A stretch of DNA of 64,000 nt from an uncultured Rhodobacter sp. (GCA_945952585.1 CAMFII010000007.1:124001-188000), one strand, 5' to 3'. Shown: positions 35,161 to 45,322, numbered from the stretch's first letter. Program-made: numbers and translations. Notes: a model not told the origin generated them from the sequence alone.

Positions 35161-36258
35161 ATGGGATTCAAGATGGGCATCGTTGGCCTGCCGAATGTCG
35201 GCAAGTCCACGCTCTTCAACGCGCTGACGCGCACGGCGGCGGCGCAGGCGGCGAACTTTCCCTTCTGCACGATCGAGCCGAACGTGGGCGAGGTCGCGGT
35301 GCCCGATCCGCGGCTCGACACGCTTGCGGCCATTGCCGGGTCTAAGCAGATCATCCCGACGCGGATCACCTTTGTCGACATCGCGGGCCTCGTGCGCGGT
35401 GCCTCGAAGGGTGAGGGCCTCGGCAACCAGTTCCTCGCCAATATCCGCGAATGCGACGCCATCGCCCATGTGCTGCGCTGCTTCGAGGACGGCGACATCA
35501 CCCATGTCGAGGGCCGGATCGACCCAGTGGCCGATGCCGAAACCATCGAGACCGAGCTGATGCTGGCCGACCTCGAGTCAATCGAACGGCGGCGGGCAAA
35601 CCTGGCCCGCAAGCTGAAAGGCAACGACAAGGAAGCGGCGGATCAGGATCGGCTTCTGGCGCAGGCGCAGGCGGCGCTGGAACAGGGTCAGCCCGCTCGG
35701 ACCGTCAAGGTGTCCGAGGATGACCAGCGCGCTTGGCGGCTGCTGCAGCTCCTGACCGCCAAGCCGGTGCTTTACGTCTGCAACGTCGAGGAAGCTTCGG
35801 CCGCCAGCGGCAACAGCCAATCGGCACGCGTCGCCGAGATGGCGAAGAAGCAAGGCGCGGCGACGGTGGTGATCTCGGCCCGGATCGAGGAAGAGATCAG
35901 CCAGCTTCCCGCCGACGAGGCCGAGATGTTTCTGGAGGAGATGGGCCTGCATGAGGCCGGTCTCGACCGGCTGATCCGCGCGGGCTACGAGCTTCTGGGC
36001 CTGCAGACCTATTTCACTGTCGGCCCGAAGGAGGCCCGCGCCTGGACGATCACCAGGGGAACGCTTGCGCCGCAGGCCGCGGGCGTGATCCATGGCGATT
36101 TCGAGAAGGGCTTCATCCGCGCCGAAACCATCGCCTACGACGATTACGTCGCAGGCAAGGGCGAGGCGGGCGCCAAGGAAGCGGGCAAGTTCCGGGTTGA
36201 AGGCAAGACTTACGAAGTGCAGGACGGCGACGTGCTGCACTTCCTGTTCAACGGCTGA
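35161..36258 (+). CDS. ychF: redox-regulated ATPase YchF
   Basis: A 365-residue Obg-family P-loop protein. G1 is G-L-P-N-V-G-K-S-T at residues 8-16, G3 lies in F-V-D-I-A-G-L-V, and an altered G4 is typical of the ATP-binding YchF branch. A helical insert sits at residues 130-200 and a TGS-like C-terminal domain includes [13 protein letters not shown]. It associates with ribosomes and responds to oxidative stress in other bacteria. Confidence 0.96.
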   Translation: MGFKMGIVGLPNVGKSTLFNALTRTAAAQAANFPFCTIEPNVGEVAVPDPRLDTLAAIAGSKQIIPTRITFVDIAGLVRGASKGEGLGNQFLANIRECDAIAHVLRCFEDGDITHVEGRIDPVADAETIETELMLADLESIERRRANLARKLKGNDKEAADQDRLLAQAQAALEQGQPARTVKVSEDDQRAWRLLQLLTAKPVLYVCNVEEASAASGNSQSARVAEMAKKQGAATVVISARIEEEISQLPADEAEMFLEEMGLHEAGLDRLIRAGYELLGLQTYFTVGPKEARAWTITRGTLAPQAAGVIHGDFEKGFIRAETIAYDDYVAGKGEAGAKEAGKFRVEGKTYEVQDGDVLHFLFNG

Positions 36259-36337
36259 TCTCGACGGGCCGTGCGAGCCGTCCTCGTCCCGGCCGCGCCC
36301 GAAGGGGGTGCCACGCTCCTTCCGTTGGCTTGGGCGC

Positions 36338-37234
36338 CTATTCGGCGGCAAGCCGTGGCACGCTGCCATCAGGGGATTCGTTGGTGTCGCATCCCTCGCG
36401 TCCCTGCCACATCGCCCCTAGCCACAGGTCGCAGAGGGGGGTCACCTCTCGGCCCCGTGCGGGAAAAGGTGTGAACTCGCCAAAGACCGGGCCGCGGGTC
36501 GTCGCATAGAGGTCGATCCGCATGAAGACGTTGAGATTCCGCCCGATGTCGGAGGCCATGGCGAACAGCGCGTCAAGGAATGGCGGAGCCGGTGCGATCC
36601 CGCGCTCGGGACGGACGTCCCACCTCAGGCGCATCGGCACCTTCTTCCACTCTGGTGTCATGTACCAGTAGCGGTTCAGGTCGCCGTCTCCGGTAATCGT
36701 GTTGCGCTCGATTACGGTGCAGTAGGCGATCCGTGGGCCGAAACAGTAGAACTTGTAGTCAAGCGGCGCTCCGACCCGACCGTCGAAGTTCACCAGCAAC
36801 TCCTCCGCCATATAGGGAACGTCGGCCTTCTTGCCGGCTTCGGAAAGGAGCCAGTCGCGGGTTGCCGTCTTGCCCGTCAGCTGCTCCACCCCATCCCGCA
36901 GCAGGAAGACGCCCTTGGAGGAATAGCCGTGCTGGGGCTTCAGCACGACATTGGGGGGGAGCTGGTCAAGCGGGACGTCGGCGAGGCTCGGGAAAAGGCC
37001 ATAAGTCTCGGGCACGGCATGACCAAGGCCTCGGACATACTCGATGCCCTTCAACTTGGGGGAAAGCTTCGCGCTCCAATGCGCGGTTTCGGGATCACGC
37101 CAACGGACGATGCGGTCGCGCATCCTCTGCTGGTATCCGATTGTTCCCAACTCTGACGAGCGAGGACAGGTAAGTTTGGACATCTTGCGGCGCAAAGGCA
37201 GCACAAGACGGTCGAGGCGTCCGGCAAATGACAT
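36338..37234 (-). CDS. TupA-like ATP-grasp protein
   Basis: A 298-residue ATP-grasp enzyme of the TupA (teichuronopeptide) type. It shows V-V-L-K-P-Q-H-G-Y-S-S-K-G-V (nucleotide-binding lysine and glycine-rich loop), D-Y-K-F-Y-C-F-G, and F-M-R-I-D-L-Y-A-T followed by F-G-E-F-T-P-F-P for metal binding. Such enzymes ligate amino acids or sugars onto polysaccharides. The start is uncertain: no clear ribosome-binding site is seen, and the frame is open to an ATG at 37294. No other surface-polysaccharide genes are nearby. Confidence 0.75.
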   Translation of the reverse strand: MSFAGRLDRLVLPLRRKMSKLTCPRSSELGTIGYQQRMRDRIVRWRDPETAHWSAKLSPKLKGIEYVRGLGHAVPETYGLFPSLADVPLDQLPPNVVLKPQHGYSSKGVFLLRDGVEQLTGKTATRDWLLSEAGKKADVPYMAEELLVNFDGRVGAPLDYKFYCFGPRIAYCTVIERNTITGDGDLNRYWYMTPEWKKVPMRLRWDVRPERGIAPAPPFLDALFAMASDIGRNLNVFMRIDLYATTRGPVFGEFTPFPARGREVTPLCDLWLGAMWQGREGCDTNESPDGSVPRLAAE

Positions 37235-37529
37235 GGTGGACCCGCAATCAAGGAGTAATTTCAAACACGCCCAAAATATCAGCAGAAAATGCATTCACGC
37301 AATTGAAGATTGGGCAAATGACTGTCCGCGACTGACGTGGCAATCGAAGGCACTCCGCACAGCCAAACCGGCTGGCGCCGGCCTACCCAGGATAGTCCCG
37401 CGGGGAAGGCTTGGGCCGTCAGGCACAAGGGTGCAAATGCGCGCGGGATTGACGCCAGAGGCGTGCGCGTAGGCCGTTGTCCAAATCGCGTCCTACGAGG
37501 CAAGGGTGCAATTCTGTCAATTCGGACGT

Positions 37530-38111
37530 TTAGCCTGCGGGCAGAGGATCCCCGAGCAGACGGTAACCTTCGGTATGACATTGGCCGAGACCGCATTGAA
37601 GCACGACCGCGACGAGGTTGATCGCACAGAGAAGAATAAGGATCAGCCCGACCGCACTCCCAATCCGAAACAGCGAAGGAAAATAGTGCGATGGAACCTG
37701 GTGAAGATGGCCATCATTCCCAAGGGCAGTCAGCTTCAGCGCATAGGCAAACACCGTGCCAAGACCGATCAGGATCGACCAGACCGGCATGTGAAGGCCA
37801 AGGATGGCACTGCCGATATAGGCGTGTCCTGGCCGGGGATAAATGTCGAGGAGGGTCTGGCGCGTCGCAATGACTACCAGCAGGATCGCGAAAAGCAGGA
37901 TCAACCCCATATGCTTGCCACTGAAGCCACCGCGCAGGTTCATCACCACGCCAAGCCCGATGCCGAACATGCAGACCCGTTCCAGAAGGCATAGCGGACA
38001 GGGCAATTCGCCCATGGTGAACTGGATCACAAGAGCGGCGGTGAGAATGGATGCCATCATCGCCGCGAGAGCGACCTGAAAGCCGTAGTCCAGAAGGGCG
38101 AGCGTCCTCAT
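37530..38111 (-). CDS. dsbB: disulfide bond formation protein DsbB-like
   Basis: A 193-residue membrane protein with about five hydrophobic helices. The first redox pair is C-P-L-C, preceded by G-E-L-P, at about residue 40; a second pair (Q-C-G-L-G-Q-C-H) lies near the C-terminus. It should reoxidise a DsbA-type thiol oxidase and pass electrons to quinone. The upstream small gene overlaps by four bases (ATGA), as in other DsbB/DUF5993 pairs. No dsbA is in the window. Confidence 0.82.
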   Translation of the reverse strand: MRTLALLDYGFQVALAAMMASILTAALVIQFTMGELPCPLCLLERVCMFGIGLGVVMNLRGGFSGKHMGLILLFAILLVVIATRQTLLDIYPRPGHAYIGSAILGLHMPVWSILIGLGTVFAYALKLTALGNDGHLHQVPSHYFPSLFRIGSAVGLILILLCAINLVAVVLQCGLGQCHTEGYRLLGDPLPAG

Positions 38112-38314
38112 GCTTGTGCCTGAGTCTCGATCCGTTCCAGCCGGGTGTCGATCCAGGGCATGCGGAACCCGTCGACCGGACTCCAGACCTCCCACAGGAA
38201 CAGCCACACCGTCAGGAGAAGACAAAGACAGGCGGCAACCCAGGTCGCGTCCTTTCGCCGTGCCCAGGCAAACGTCAGCGCCGCAAGCATTGTGGTAAGG
38301 ATCGCGACCATCAT
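38108..38314 (-). CDS. DUF5993-like small membrane protein
   Basis: A 68-residue protein with two hydrophobic segments (about 3-20 and 26-45), beginning M-M-V-A-I-L-T-T-M-L. Small proteins of this kind (DUF5993) are typically encoded directly before a DsbB-like gene, matching the four-base overlap here. AAAGGGGTG serves as ribosome-binding site. It probably assists or stabilises the DsbB protein; this is inferred from context. Confidence 0.65.
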   Translation of the reverse strand: MMVAILTTMLAALTFAWARRKDATWVAACLCLLLTVWLFLWEVWSPVDGFRMPWIDTRLERIETQAQA

Positions 38315-38450
38315 CGCCTGCACACCCCTTTGTTTCCGCAACGGCAGGCTAACCGGTTTTCGGGCCGGGACAAGCCGCATCGCCTCCGCAGGGCTGCCGC
38401 GAAATAGTCCGATTGGGAGTAAATCCTGAATGCCAATGAGGGAGGATAGG

Positions 38451-38768
38451 GTGCACCCGAAGGACAACGGATTGCCGTATGCCAGACTGCACGAGGACCT
38501 GCCTCTCGAGGCTGAACCACTGCGCGACCCCCGCCCCCTTGCTGGCCGTCTGCGCGGCCTTGCGCATCGCAACAGCGCCGCCATTGCGCTTGCGCTGGCG
38601 ATCTTTGGCCTGACTGCGCCCGTACTCTCTGCGTCCTTTCTGGAAAGCCGCGCCATCTTGCCTGAAAGCGCTAGGGTGGCAGTCTGTGGCTCCGAGGAAG
38701 TCGATCCCCTGGGCGACCGCGCGCAGGCGAAAACCAGCCCCATGGCAGGCTGTTTCCAGCGAATGTGA
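38451..38768 (+). CDS. hypothetical protein with one transmembrane segment
   Basis: In a 467-base stretch with no recognised gene, a frame starts at GTG after GGGAGGAT and encodes 105 residues with a charged N-terminus, one hydrophobic stretch (about residues 43-63, A-A-I-A-L-A-L-A-I-F-G-L) and a short C-terminal part. Codon choice has the high GC third positions of its neighbours. I do not recognise it. An ATG seven codons earlier is an alternative start. Confidence 0.4.
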   Translation: MHPKDNGLPYARLHEDLPLEAEPLRDPRPLAGRLRGLAHRNSAAIALALAIFGLTAPVLSASFLESRAILPESARVAVCGSEEVDPLGDRAQAKTSPMAGCFQRM

Positions 38769-38847
38769 CATCGATCAAGAGGGGTTTAGGGCGGGAACGC
38801 TCCTGAAGGGCGGATGGTCCACGATCCTTCCCCGGACGCGCCCCACG

Positions 38848-41034
38848 TTACCGCCGTCCCCGGTTCGACCTCTTCCCGCCCCTTTGCCCCGGCCTGCCGG
38901 CGGTAGACCGGCCCGAGAGCTTCACGGCTTCCTCGACCGCGTCCTCCACCACCGACTGTCGGGCGAGGGGATCGTCGGCGACAGCGAGTTCCACGGCCTC
39001 CAGTCGCTTGATCTCGTCCCGGAGCCGCGCGGCTTCCTCGAATTCCAGGTTCTCGGCCGCCTTGCGCATCTGGGTCCGCAATCCGTCGAGATGCGCGGCG
39101 AGGTTCGAGCCGACCATGGCCTTTTCGACCTTGGCGGTCACGCGGGACATGTCGGTGTCGCCCTGCCAGAGACCGGCCAGAACATCCTCGACGTTCTTCT
39201 TCACCGTCTGCGGCGTGATGCCATGCTCGAGGTTGTAGGCCATCTGCTTTTCGCGGCGGCGGTTCGTCTCGGCAATCGCGCGTTCCATGCTGCCGGTGAT
39301 CCGGTCGGCATACATGATGACGCGGCCTTCGGCGTTCCGCGCCGCGCGGCCGATGGTCTGCACCAGCGAGGTTTCCGACCGCAGGAAGCCTTCCTTGTCG
39401 GCGTCGAGGATTGCGACTAGTCCGCATTCGGGGATGTCGAGCCCCTCGCGCAGAAGGTTGATGCCCACCAGCACGTCGAAGGCGCCTAGCCGCAGGTCGC
39501 GCAGGATCTCGATCCGCTCCAGCGTGTCGATGTCGGAATGCATGTAACGGACACGGATGCCCTGTTCGTGCAGGTATTCCGTCAGGTCCTCGGCCATGCG
39601 CTTTGTCAGGGTCGTGACCAGCGTGCGCATGCCGTTGGCGGCGACCTTGCGCACCTCGTCAAGGAGGTCGTCCACCTGCATCTCGACGGGGCGTATTTCG
39701 ACCTCGGGGTCGATCAGGCCGGTCGGCCGGATGACTTGTTCGGTGAAGACGCCGCCGGTCTGCTCCAGTTCCCAGGCGGCGGGGGTGGCGCTGACGAAGA
39801 CCGACTGCGGCCGCATCGCGTCCCATTCCTCGAATTTGAGCGGGCGGTTGTCCATGCAGGAGGGCAGGCGGAAGCCATGCTCGGCCAGCGTGAACTTGCG
39901 CCGGTAGTCGCCGCGATACATGCCGCCGATCTGCGGCACCGAGACGTGGGATTCATCGGCAAAGACGATGGCGTTGTCGGGGATGAACTCGAACAGCGTC
40001 GGCGGCGGCTCGCCCGGGGCGCGGCCGGTCAGGTAGCGGGAATAGTTCTCGATCCCGGCGCAGGAGCCGGTCGCCTCGAGCATCTCGAGGTCGAAGTTCG
40101 TCCGCTGTTCCAGCCGCTGCGCCTCGAGCAGCTTCCCCTCGTTCACAAGCTGGTCGAGGCGCTGGCGCAGCTCGATCTTAATCCCCTGGATCGCCTGCTG
40201 GAGCGTCGGGCGCGGGGTGACGTAGTGGCTGTTGGCGTAGATGCGGATCTGGCGGAAGGTGTCGGTCTTGGCGCCGGTCAGCGGATCGAATTCGACAATC
40301 GACTCAAGTTCCTCACCGAAGAAGCTGAAACGCCAGGCCCGGTCTTCCAAGTGAGCCGGCCAGACTTCCAGGCTGTCGCCGCGCACCCGGAACGAACCAC
40401 GGGCGAAGGCCTGGTCGTTGCGGCGGTATTGCTGGGCCACGAGTTCGGACATGACCTTGCGGATGTCGTAGGACTGGCCGACGACGAGGTCCTGCGTCAT
40501 CGCAGAATAGGTCTCGACCGAACCGATGCCGTAGATGCACGAGACAGAGGCCACGATAATCACGTCATCGCGCTCCAGAAGCGCCCGGGTGGCCGAGTGC
40601 CGCATCCGGTCGATCTGTTCGTTGATCTGGCTTTCCTTCTCGATATAGGTGTCCGACCGCGGCACATAGGCCTCGGGCTGGTAGTAGTCGTAGTAGCTGA
40701 CGAAGTACTCGACCGCGTTGTCGGGGAAGAAGCCCTTGAATTCCCCGTACAATTGCGCCGCCAGCGTCTTGTTCGGCGCAAGGATGATCGCCGGGCGCTG
40801 CGTCTCCTCGATGATCTTGGCCATGGTGAAGGTCTTGCCGGTCCCGGTCGCGCCAAGCAGCACCTGGTCGCGCTCGCCGGCCATAACGCCGGCCGTGAGC
40901 TCCGCGATAGCCGTCGGCTGGTCGCCCGCCGGCTGGAACGGGGTGGACAGGGCAAAGCGCCGCCCACCTTCCAGCTTGGGCCGGGTCAGCACCTCGGGGC
41001 GGGGCGAAAGGGCGTTGTCGTTGTTGTGGGGCAT
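38848..41034 (-). CDS. uvrB: excinuclease ABC subunit B
   Basis: A 728-residue DNA-damage recognition helicase. The Walker A motif is G-A-T-G-T-G-K-T, the beta-hairpin is [10 protein letters not shown], the DEAD-like box is D-E-S-H-V, motif VI is Q-T-I-G-R-A-A-R-N, and the C-terminal UVR domain ([11 protein letters not shown]) for UvrC binding is present before a basic tail. The start is M-P-H-N-N-D-N; the frame runs nine codons further up. Confidence 0.97.
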   Translation of the reverse strand: MPHNNDNALSPRPEVLTRPKLEGGRRFALSTPFQPAGDQPTAIAELTAGVMAGERDQVLLGATGTGKTFTMAKIIEETQRPAIILAPNKTLAAQLYGEFKGFFPDNAVEYFVSYYDYYQPEAYVPRSDTYIEKESQINEQIDRMRHSATRALLERDDVIIVASVSCIYGIGSVETYSAMTQDLVVGQSYDIRKVMSELVAQQYRRNDQAFARGSFRVRGDSLEVWPAHLEDRAWRFSFFGEELESIVEFDPLTGAKTDTFRQIRIYANSHYVTPRPTLQQAIQGIKIELRQRLDQLVNEGKLLEAQRLEQRTNFDLEMLEATGSCAGIENYSRYLTGRAPGEPPPTLFEFIPDNAIVFADESHVSVPQIGGMYRGDYRRKFTLAEHGFRLPSCMDNRPLKFEEWDAMRPQSVFVSATPAAWELEQTGGVFTEQVIRPTGLIDPEVEIRPVEMQVDDLLDEVRKVAANGMRTLVTTLTKRMAEDLTEYLHEQGIRVRYMHSDIDTLERIEILRDLRLGAFDVLVGINLLREGLDIPECGLVAILDADKEGFLRSETSLVQTIGRAARNAEGRVIMYADRITGSMERAIAETNRRREKQMAYNLEHGITPQTVKKNVEDVLAGLWQGDTDMSRVTAKVEKAMVGSNLAAHLDGLRTQMRKAAENLEFEEAARLRDEIKRLEAVELAVADDPLARQSVVEDAVEEAVKLSGRSTAGRPGQRGGKRSNRGRR

Positions 41035-41184
41035 GGGCAGCTGATTCCTGCGGGAGCCCAAGATTTGATCCGTTTTTGTTCCGGTTCAAGGCCAGAGCCG
41101 CACAGCTTGCCGCAGGGCCGCGCCGCCCCTTGCATCACCGGGGGGATTCCCGCCATAAACAGACGTCGAATTTCGGAGTTCCGC

Positions 41185-41496
41185 ATGCAAGCCCGCATCT
41201 ATCAGCCCGCCCGCACCGCGATGCAATCCGGCACCGCCAAGACCAAGGACTGGGTGCTGGAATTCGCCCCCGATAGCCCGCGCGAGATCGATCCGCTGAT
41301 GGGGTGGACCTCGTCCTCGGATACGCAGCGCCAGGTCAAGCTGCGCTTCGAAAGCCAGGAGGCTGCCGAGGATTACGCCAAGGCGCAGGGCATCGACTAC
41401 GTGGTTCTGCAACCCAAGGGCCGTGCCGCGAACATCCGCCCGCGGGGCTATGGCGAGAATTTCGCGACCGACCGCAAGGGCGCTTGGACGCATTGA
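41185..41496 (+). CDS. ETC complex I subunit (NDUFS4 family)
   Basis: A 103-residue homologue of mitochondrial complex I subunit NDUFS4, found in alphaproteobacteria. Key segments are [14 protein letters not shown] near the start, [10 protein letters not shown], and a closing Y-G-E-N-F. It stabilises the NADH dehydrogenase module. It is divergent from uvrB and not part of a nuo operon here. The ATG follows CGGAG. Confidence 0.93.
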   Translation: MQARIYQPARTAMQSGTAKTKDWVLEFAPDSPREIDPLMGWTSSSDTQRQVKLRFESQEAAEDYAKAQGIDYVVLQPKGRAANIRPRGYGENFATDRKGAWTH

Positions 41497-41550
41497 CGCC
41501 ACAGTCAGGCGGCACGGTCCCGCACGTTGATTCCAAGGGAGGATTGCGCC

Positions 41551-43008
41551 GTGATTCATTTTCGTTGTTGCCTGACGGCCTTGCCGCTTCTCATTGCCAC
41601 CGGGACCGCCGGTCTCGCGGCAGACGCGACCCCGGAAGGGGCCGCGCGCCTGACCGAGGTGTTCCAGACCTATCTGGGCAAGACCCCCGGCGTGGTGACT
41701 GTGACACCTTCGGGTGCGGTCTATGACCTGCGGCTCGATGCCGGCCCGCTGCTGTCTTCGATCCCCGAGACCGACGCCAAGGTCACGGTCTCGCCCATCC
41801 TGCTGCAACTGACCGACAACGGCGACGGCACCTGGTCGATGACCCAGGACCAGGCCTTTGACATGAAGATGCAGGTGCCCGGCGAGGCGGATGTGACGCT
41901 CAGCATTGCTTCGCTGAAAACGACCGGCATCTTCGATGAAAAGCTGGCGGCTTTCAGCACCACGACCAGCGAATTCACCGATCTGAAGATGGACCAGACC
42001 GTCACCGCCCCCGATGGTCCGTCCCATGTTGCCTATTCGATCGCGTCGGGCCAGGTGACCACCACCGGGACGGCTGGTGCGTCTGGCGGTGTCGACCTGA
42101 CCCAGACCATGTCGGCGCAGACGCTGATCGAGACCTTCAACGTTCCGATGGAACCCGGCGGCGCGCCGGTCGAGATCTCGCTGACCGCCGAGTCCTACGG
42201 GATCGACGGCAAGATGACAGGGCTGCGCACCCAGCAGATCCAGTCGACCCTTGCCTTCTTCGTCGCCCATCCGTCGGATGCCGAGGTCAAGGCGGCGCAG
42301 GAAGATCTGCGCGGCCTCCTACGGTCGGACCTTCCTCTCTTCGACCATCTCGGTGCCAAGGGGCTGGTCAAGACTATCGCCGCACAAACCCCGATCGGTC
42401 CGGTGACCCTGTCCAGCATGGGTGTCGAGGCGGAAGCCAACGGCATCGTCGCCGACGGCATGGTGCGCGAGGCGCTGAGCCTCGACGGGCTGGTCCTGCC
42501 GCCTGGACTCGTCCCGGAATGGGCGGCGGCGCTGGTTCCGCAGAAGACGGCGCTGGACGTCAAGGTCTCGGGCTTTGATCTGGCGAACCCGGTCGGCCAG
42601 ATCCTTGCCGCCTTCGACCTGACGAAGCCCGAGCCGCTGGAGCAGGCTTTCCTCGACAGCCTGCTGCCGGCTTTCCTGCCGAACGGCACGGTCGACATCA
42701 CCCTTGCCCCCGGCGAGACCGTCGCACCTGCCTTTACCCTTGGCTATGAGGGGGCGATGAAGGCCGGTCCTGCGCAGGAAATTCCATCTGGCAAGGCCAA
42801 GATCAGCCTGAAGGGCTACGATGCCATCGTTGCGGCCTTGTCCGACGCCCCGCCGGAAGTCGGCCAGCAGATGCTGCCCGCTCTGACGTTGATCCGGGGC
42901 ATGGCGCAGCAAGTCGGGGATACGCTGGTCTGGGATATCGACGCCTCGACCCCCGGTACGATGCTGGTGAACGGCAACGACCTTGGCCCGATGTTGGGAC
43001 AACCCTGA
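41551..43008 (+). CDS. secreted protein of unknown function (possibly DUF2125-like)
   Basis: A 485-residue periplasmic protein. The GTG start with GGGAGG seven bases upstream gives a clear signal peptide (L-T-A-L-P-L-L-I-A-T, cleavage near GLAA-D). The mature chain is Thr/Asp/Val-rich with many predicted beta strands (L-L-Q-L-T-D-N-G-D-G-T-W-S-M). It recalls DUF2125/YdgA-type proteins, but I cannot be sure. Its stop shares one base with the ATG of the GNAT gene, so they form an operon. Confidence 0.65.
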   Translation: MIHFRCCLTALPLLIATGTAGLAADATPEGAARLTEVFQTYLGKTPGVVTVTPSGAVYDLRLDAGPLLSSIPETDAKVTVSPILLQLTDNGDGTWSMTQDQAFDMKMQVPGEADVTLSIASLKTTGIFDEKLAAFSTTTSEFTDLKMDQTVTAPDGPSHVAYSIASGQVTTTGTAGASGGVDLTQTMSAQTLIETFNVPMEPGGAPVEISLTAESYGIDGKMTGLRTQQIQSTLAFFVAHPSDAEVKAAQEDLRGLLRSDLPLFDHLGAKGLVKTIAAQTPIGPVTLSSMGVEAEANGIVADGMVREALSLDGLVLPPGLVPEWAAALVPQKTALDVKVSGFDLANPVGQILAAFDLTKPEPLEQAFLDSLLPAFLPNGTVDITLAPGETVAPAFTLGYEGAMKAGPAQEIPSGKAKISLKGYDAIVAALSDAPPEVGQQMLPALTLIRGMAQQVGDTLVWDIDASTPGTMLVNGNDLGPMLGQP

Positions 43009-43472
43009 TGACGATCACGATCCGGCGCGAGAGCCCGGTGGGGCCGGACCTTGCCCTTCTGTTCGAGCGGCACACTGCCGACATGCATGCCGACACCCCG
43101 CCCGAAAGCATCCACATGATGGATGCCTCGGAACTGGACATCCCGGAAGTTTCCTTCTTCGTCATGCGCGATGAAGGTGAACCGGTCGCGATGGGGGCCT
43201 TCAAGCGGATCGCTGAAGGCCACGGCGAGATCAAGTCGATGCATGTGCTCGTCGAACGCCGCGGGCAGGGCCTGTCGCGCCGGATGCTCGACCATCTTGT
43301 CGCCGAGGCGCGGGCCTCCGGGCTGAAGCGTCTCAGTCTCGAGACCGGATCGCAGGCGATGTTCGAACCGGCCCGCGTCCTCTATTCCCGCGCAGGGTTC
43401 GAGGAATGCGGGCCGTTCGAGGGTTATGTGCTCGATCCCAATTCGATCTTCATGACGCGAAGCCTTGCGTGA
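43008..43472 (+). CDS. GNAT family N-acetyltransferase
   Basis: A 154-residue acetyltransferase. The acetyl-CoA-binding loop is V-E-R-R-G-Q-G-L-S-R-R-M-L around residue 86, with E-I-K-S-M-H-V before it and A-R-V-L-Y-S-R-A-G-F-E-E-C-G-P-F at the end. It resembles YsnE/PanZ-type acetyltransferases. It is translationally coupled to the upstream secreted-protein gene. The substrate is unknown. Confidence 0.9.
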   Translation: MTITIRRESPVGPDLALLFERHTADMHADTPPESIHMMDASELDIPEVSFFVMRDEGEPVAMGAFKRIAEGHGEIKSMHVLVERRGQGLSRRMLDHLVAEARASGLKRLSLETGSQAMFEPARVLYSRAGFEECGPFEGYVLDPNSIFMTRSLA

Positions 43473-43503
43473 AGCGGCCGCCTGCCGCTAAACGGACGAC
43501 GTC

Positions 43504-43581
43504 GGTCCCGTAGCTCAGCTGGATTAGAGCAGCCGCCTTCTAAGCGGCGGGTCGGGGGTTCGAGTCCTCCCGGGATCGCCA
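43504..43581 (+). tRNA. tRNA-Arg (anticodon TCT)
   Basis: A complete cloverleaf: acceptor GGTCCCG/CGGGATC with one G-U pair, anticodon stem GCCGC/GCGGC around loop CTTCTAA (anticodon TCT, reads AGA), T arm with GGTTCGAGTCC, discriminator G and an encoded CCA. The gene follows the GNAT stop by 31 bases. Confidence 0.96.
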
Positions 43582-43640
43582 GCCTCATAAACGGACATGT
43601 CGCGGTTTCCGCTGATCTGCCCGGCGGCAACGCCGCCGCG

Positions 43641-43841
43641 CTAGCTGTTTTCGCCGCCCCAGGTGTAGGTGCCGTCGCTATGCTCGGAGCCGCCGTTGAC
43701 GTGGGTGCCGTCCTCATTCACCATCTTGGTGCAGGAACGGCCGGGATAATCGGGGTTCGGAGCCTCGCAGTAAATCTTGCGGCTGATTTTGTCGTCCTTT
43801 GCCCCCGGTGCAGAGGGGGCCTCATCTGACGTCTGGGTCAT
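43641..43841 (-). CDS. small hypothetical protein
   Basis: A 66-residue hydrophilic protein starting M-T-Q-T-S-D-E and ending Y-T-W-G-G-E-N-S, with two cysteines (I-Y-C-E-A, R-S-C-T-K). It has no signal peptide or membrane segment. I recall similar short proteins in related genomes but know no function. It sits convergent with tRNA-Arg and 152 bases downstream of the enolase-family gene on its own strand. Confidence 0.6.
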   Translation of the reverse strand: MTQTSDEAPSAPGAKDDKISRKIYCEAPNPDYPGRSCTKMVNEDGTHVNGGSEHSDGTYTWGGENS

Positions 43842-43993
43842 GGCGCAAATCCTGAGCTGAAAAAACGTTGATGCAATTCCGTGCCGCGATGGAAGCACGG
43901 CAATGCCGAATCTTCAATCCTCGAGTTGTCCGTGCTGCCGTCCGCGCGGGCATCGAGCCCGCGCGTCCGGCGTTGCCACGGAAGGTGGCGAGG

Positions 43994-45229
43994 TCAGGTG
44001 TCGGTCGGCGCCCCACCCTCGAAGCGGTTGCCGTGGCGGTAATCGCAGGGGGCTTCCTGCATCTCCAGGTGCAGCCGCGTCCCGGTATAGGGATGGGCGC
44101 GGGCGAGGTCCTCGTCGAACTCGATGCCGAGGCCCGGGGCGGTCGGCGGCAGGATGTAGCCGTCTTCCCAGGTGATCGTGTGCTTGATGAGTGCGAGGTG
44201 GAAGGCGCCGCCGGTCTGGATCGTCTCGGCCATCAGGATGTTGGGGATCGAGGCGGCGAAGTGGATGTTGGCCGCCCATTCCACCGGGCCGGCATAGAGA
44301 TGGGGCGCCATCTCGGCATTGAAGACCTCGGCGATGGCTGCGATCTTCTTCGCCTCCCAGATGCCGCCGACGCGGCCGAGCGCCGGTTGCAGGATCTTGA
44401 CCCCGCCGAGGCGCAGCAGCGTGCCGAATTCGGCCTTCGTCGTCAGCCGCTCGCCGGTCGCGAGCGGGATGCGGACCTGGCGCGCGACCTCGGCGAATTC
44501 GGGCAGCATGTCGGGCGGGATCGGTTCCTCGTACCAGAGCGGGTTGTAGGGTTCGAGTTCGCGCCCGAGGCGGATCGCGCCGGGGGTGTTGAACTGGCCA
44601 TGCGTGCCGAAGAGGAGATCAGCCTTGTCGCCGACGGCCTCGCGGATCTTCGCGCAGAAGGCGACCGAGCGGCTGATGTCGGACATGGCGGGCTGGTGGC
44701 CGGTGCGGATCGTGTAGGGGCCGGCCGGGTCGAACTTGACCGCGGTGAAGCCCTGCCTGACGCAATTCGCCGCCGCTTCCGCCGTCCAGTCGGGATTGAC
44801 CCAGAACTCGGCCGCGTCCTGGCCGGGTTCGGGGTAGAGATAGGTGTAGGACCGGATGCGCTCGTTGATCCGCCCGCCAAGGAGCGCCCAGACCGGGCGG
44901 TTGCGCGCCTTGCCGATGATATCCCAGCAGGCGATCTCGAGACCCGAGAAGGCGCCGATCGTGGTCGGGTCGGGGCGTTGGGTGAAGCCCGAGGAATAGA
45001 CGCGGCGGAACATCAGCTCGATCTCTTCCGGCGAGGTGCCGAGCATGTGGCGCTCGAACACGTCGCGGATGACGGCATCCATTGCCTTCGGGCCGACGGT
45101 CGAAACGTAGCATTCACCGATGCCGGTGATGCCGTCGTCGGTCGTAAGCTTGACGAACGTCCAGTAGCGGCCGCCCCAGCCGGGCGCGGGCGGGGCGACG
45201 GTGAAGATCTCGAGATCGGTCAGGCGCAT
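43994..45229 (-). CDS. mandelate racemase/muconate lactonizing enzyme family protein
   Basis: A 411-residue enolase-superfamily enzyme. An N-terminal capping domain (1-125) precedes the barrel. Candidate metal ligands are the Asp in K-A-D-L-L-F-G-T-H, the Glu in W-Y-E-E-P-I-P and the Glu in A-T-G-E-R-L; the V-K-F-D segment and the His in A-P-H-L could be acid/base residues. Sugar-acid dehydratases and cycloisomerases have this layout, so sugar-acid catabolism is a fair inference. It follows repeat copy D and the hydrolase operon on the same strand. Confidence 0.85.
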   Translation of the reverse strand: MRLTDLEIFTVAPPAPGWGGRYWTFVKLTTDDGITGIGECYVSTVGPKAMDAVIRDVFERHMLGTSPEEIELMFRRVYSSGFTQRPDPTTIGAFSGLEIACWDIIGKARNRPVWALLGGRINERIRSYTYLYPEPGQDAAEFWVNPDWTAEAAANCVRQGFTAVKFDPAGPYTIRTGHQPAMSDISRSVAFCAKIREAVGDKADLLFGTHGQFNTPGAIRLGRELEPYNPLWYEEPIPPDMLPEFAEVARQVRIPLATGERLTTKAEFGTLLRLGGVKILQPALGRVGGIWEAKKIAAIAEVFNAEMAPHLYAGPVEWAANIHFAASIPNILMAETIQTGGAFHLALIKHTITWEDGYILPPTAPGLGIEFDEDLARAHPYTGTRLHLEMQEAPCDYRHGNRFEGGAPTDT

Positions 45230-45265
45230 GGTCGGGCCTCTGTGGCTGAAGTCGGTCCGGGTGGA

Positions 45266-45322
45266 GAGCCCCCGGGGGTTTCACACCCCCGGGACCCCCG
45301 TGGGGTATTTCTCGAGGAGAAT
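45266..45322. repeat. intergenic hairpin repeat, copy D (diverged)
   Basis: A variant of the repeat: GCCCCCGGGGG, TTTCACA, CCCCCGGGA, then CCCCCGTGGGGTATTTCTCG and GAGGAGAATTG. The GGGGTATTT core is shared with copy A. It lies between the alpha/beta hydrolase stop and the enolase-family start, both on the minus strand. Confidence 0.6.

Noticed and set aside
37295-37529. Gene in the gap between the ATP-grasp and DsbB genes.
   Set aside because: Short frames there lack ribosome-binding sites and protein-like composition; I see nothing supportable.
39538-41184. Plus-strand frame running across uvrB into the NDUFS4-like gene.
   Set aside because: Only the last 103 codons match a family; the rest is antisense to uvrB.
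43504-43581. tRNA-Arg as attachment site of an integrated element.
   Set aside because: No integrase and no direct repeat of the tRNA 3' end were seen downstream; neighbouring genes have normal composition.
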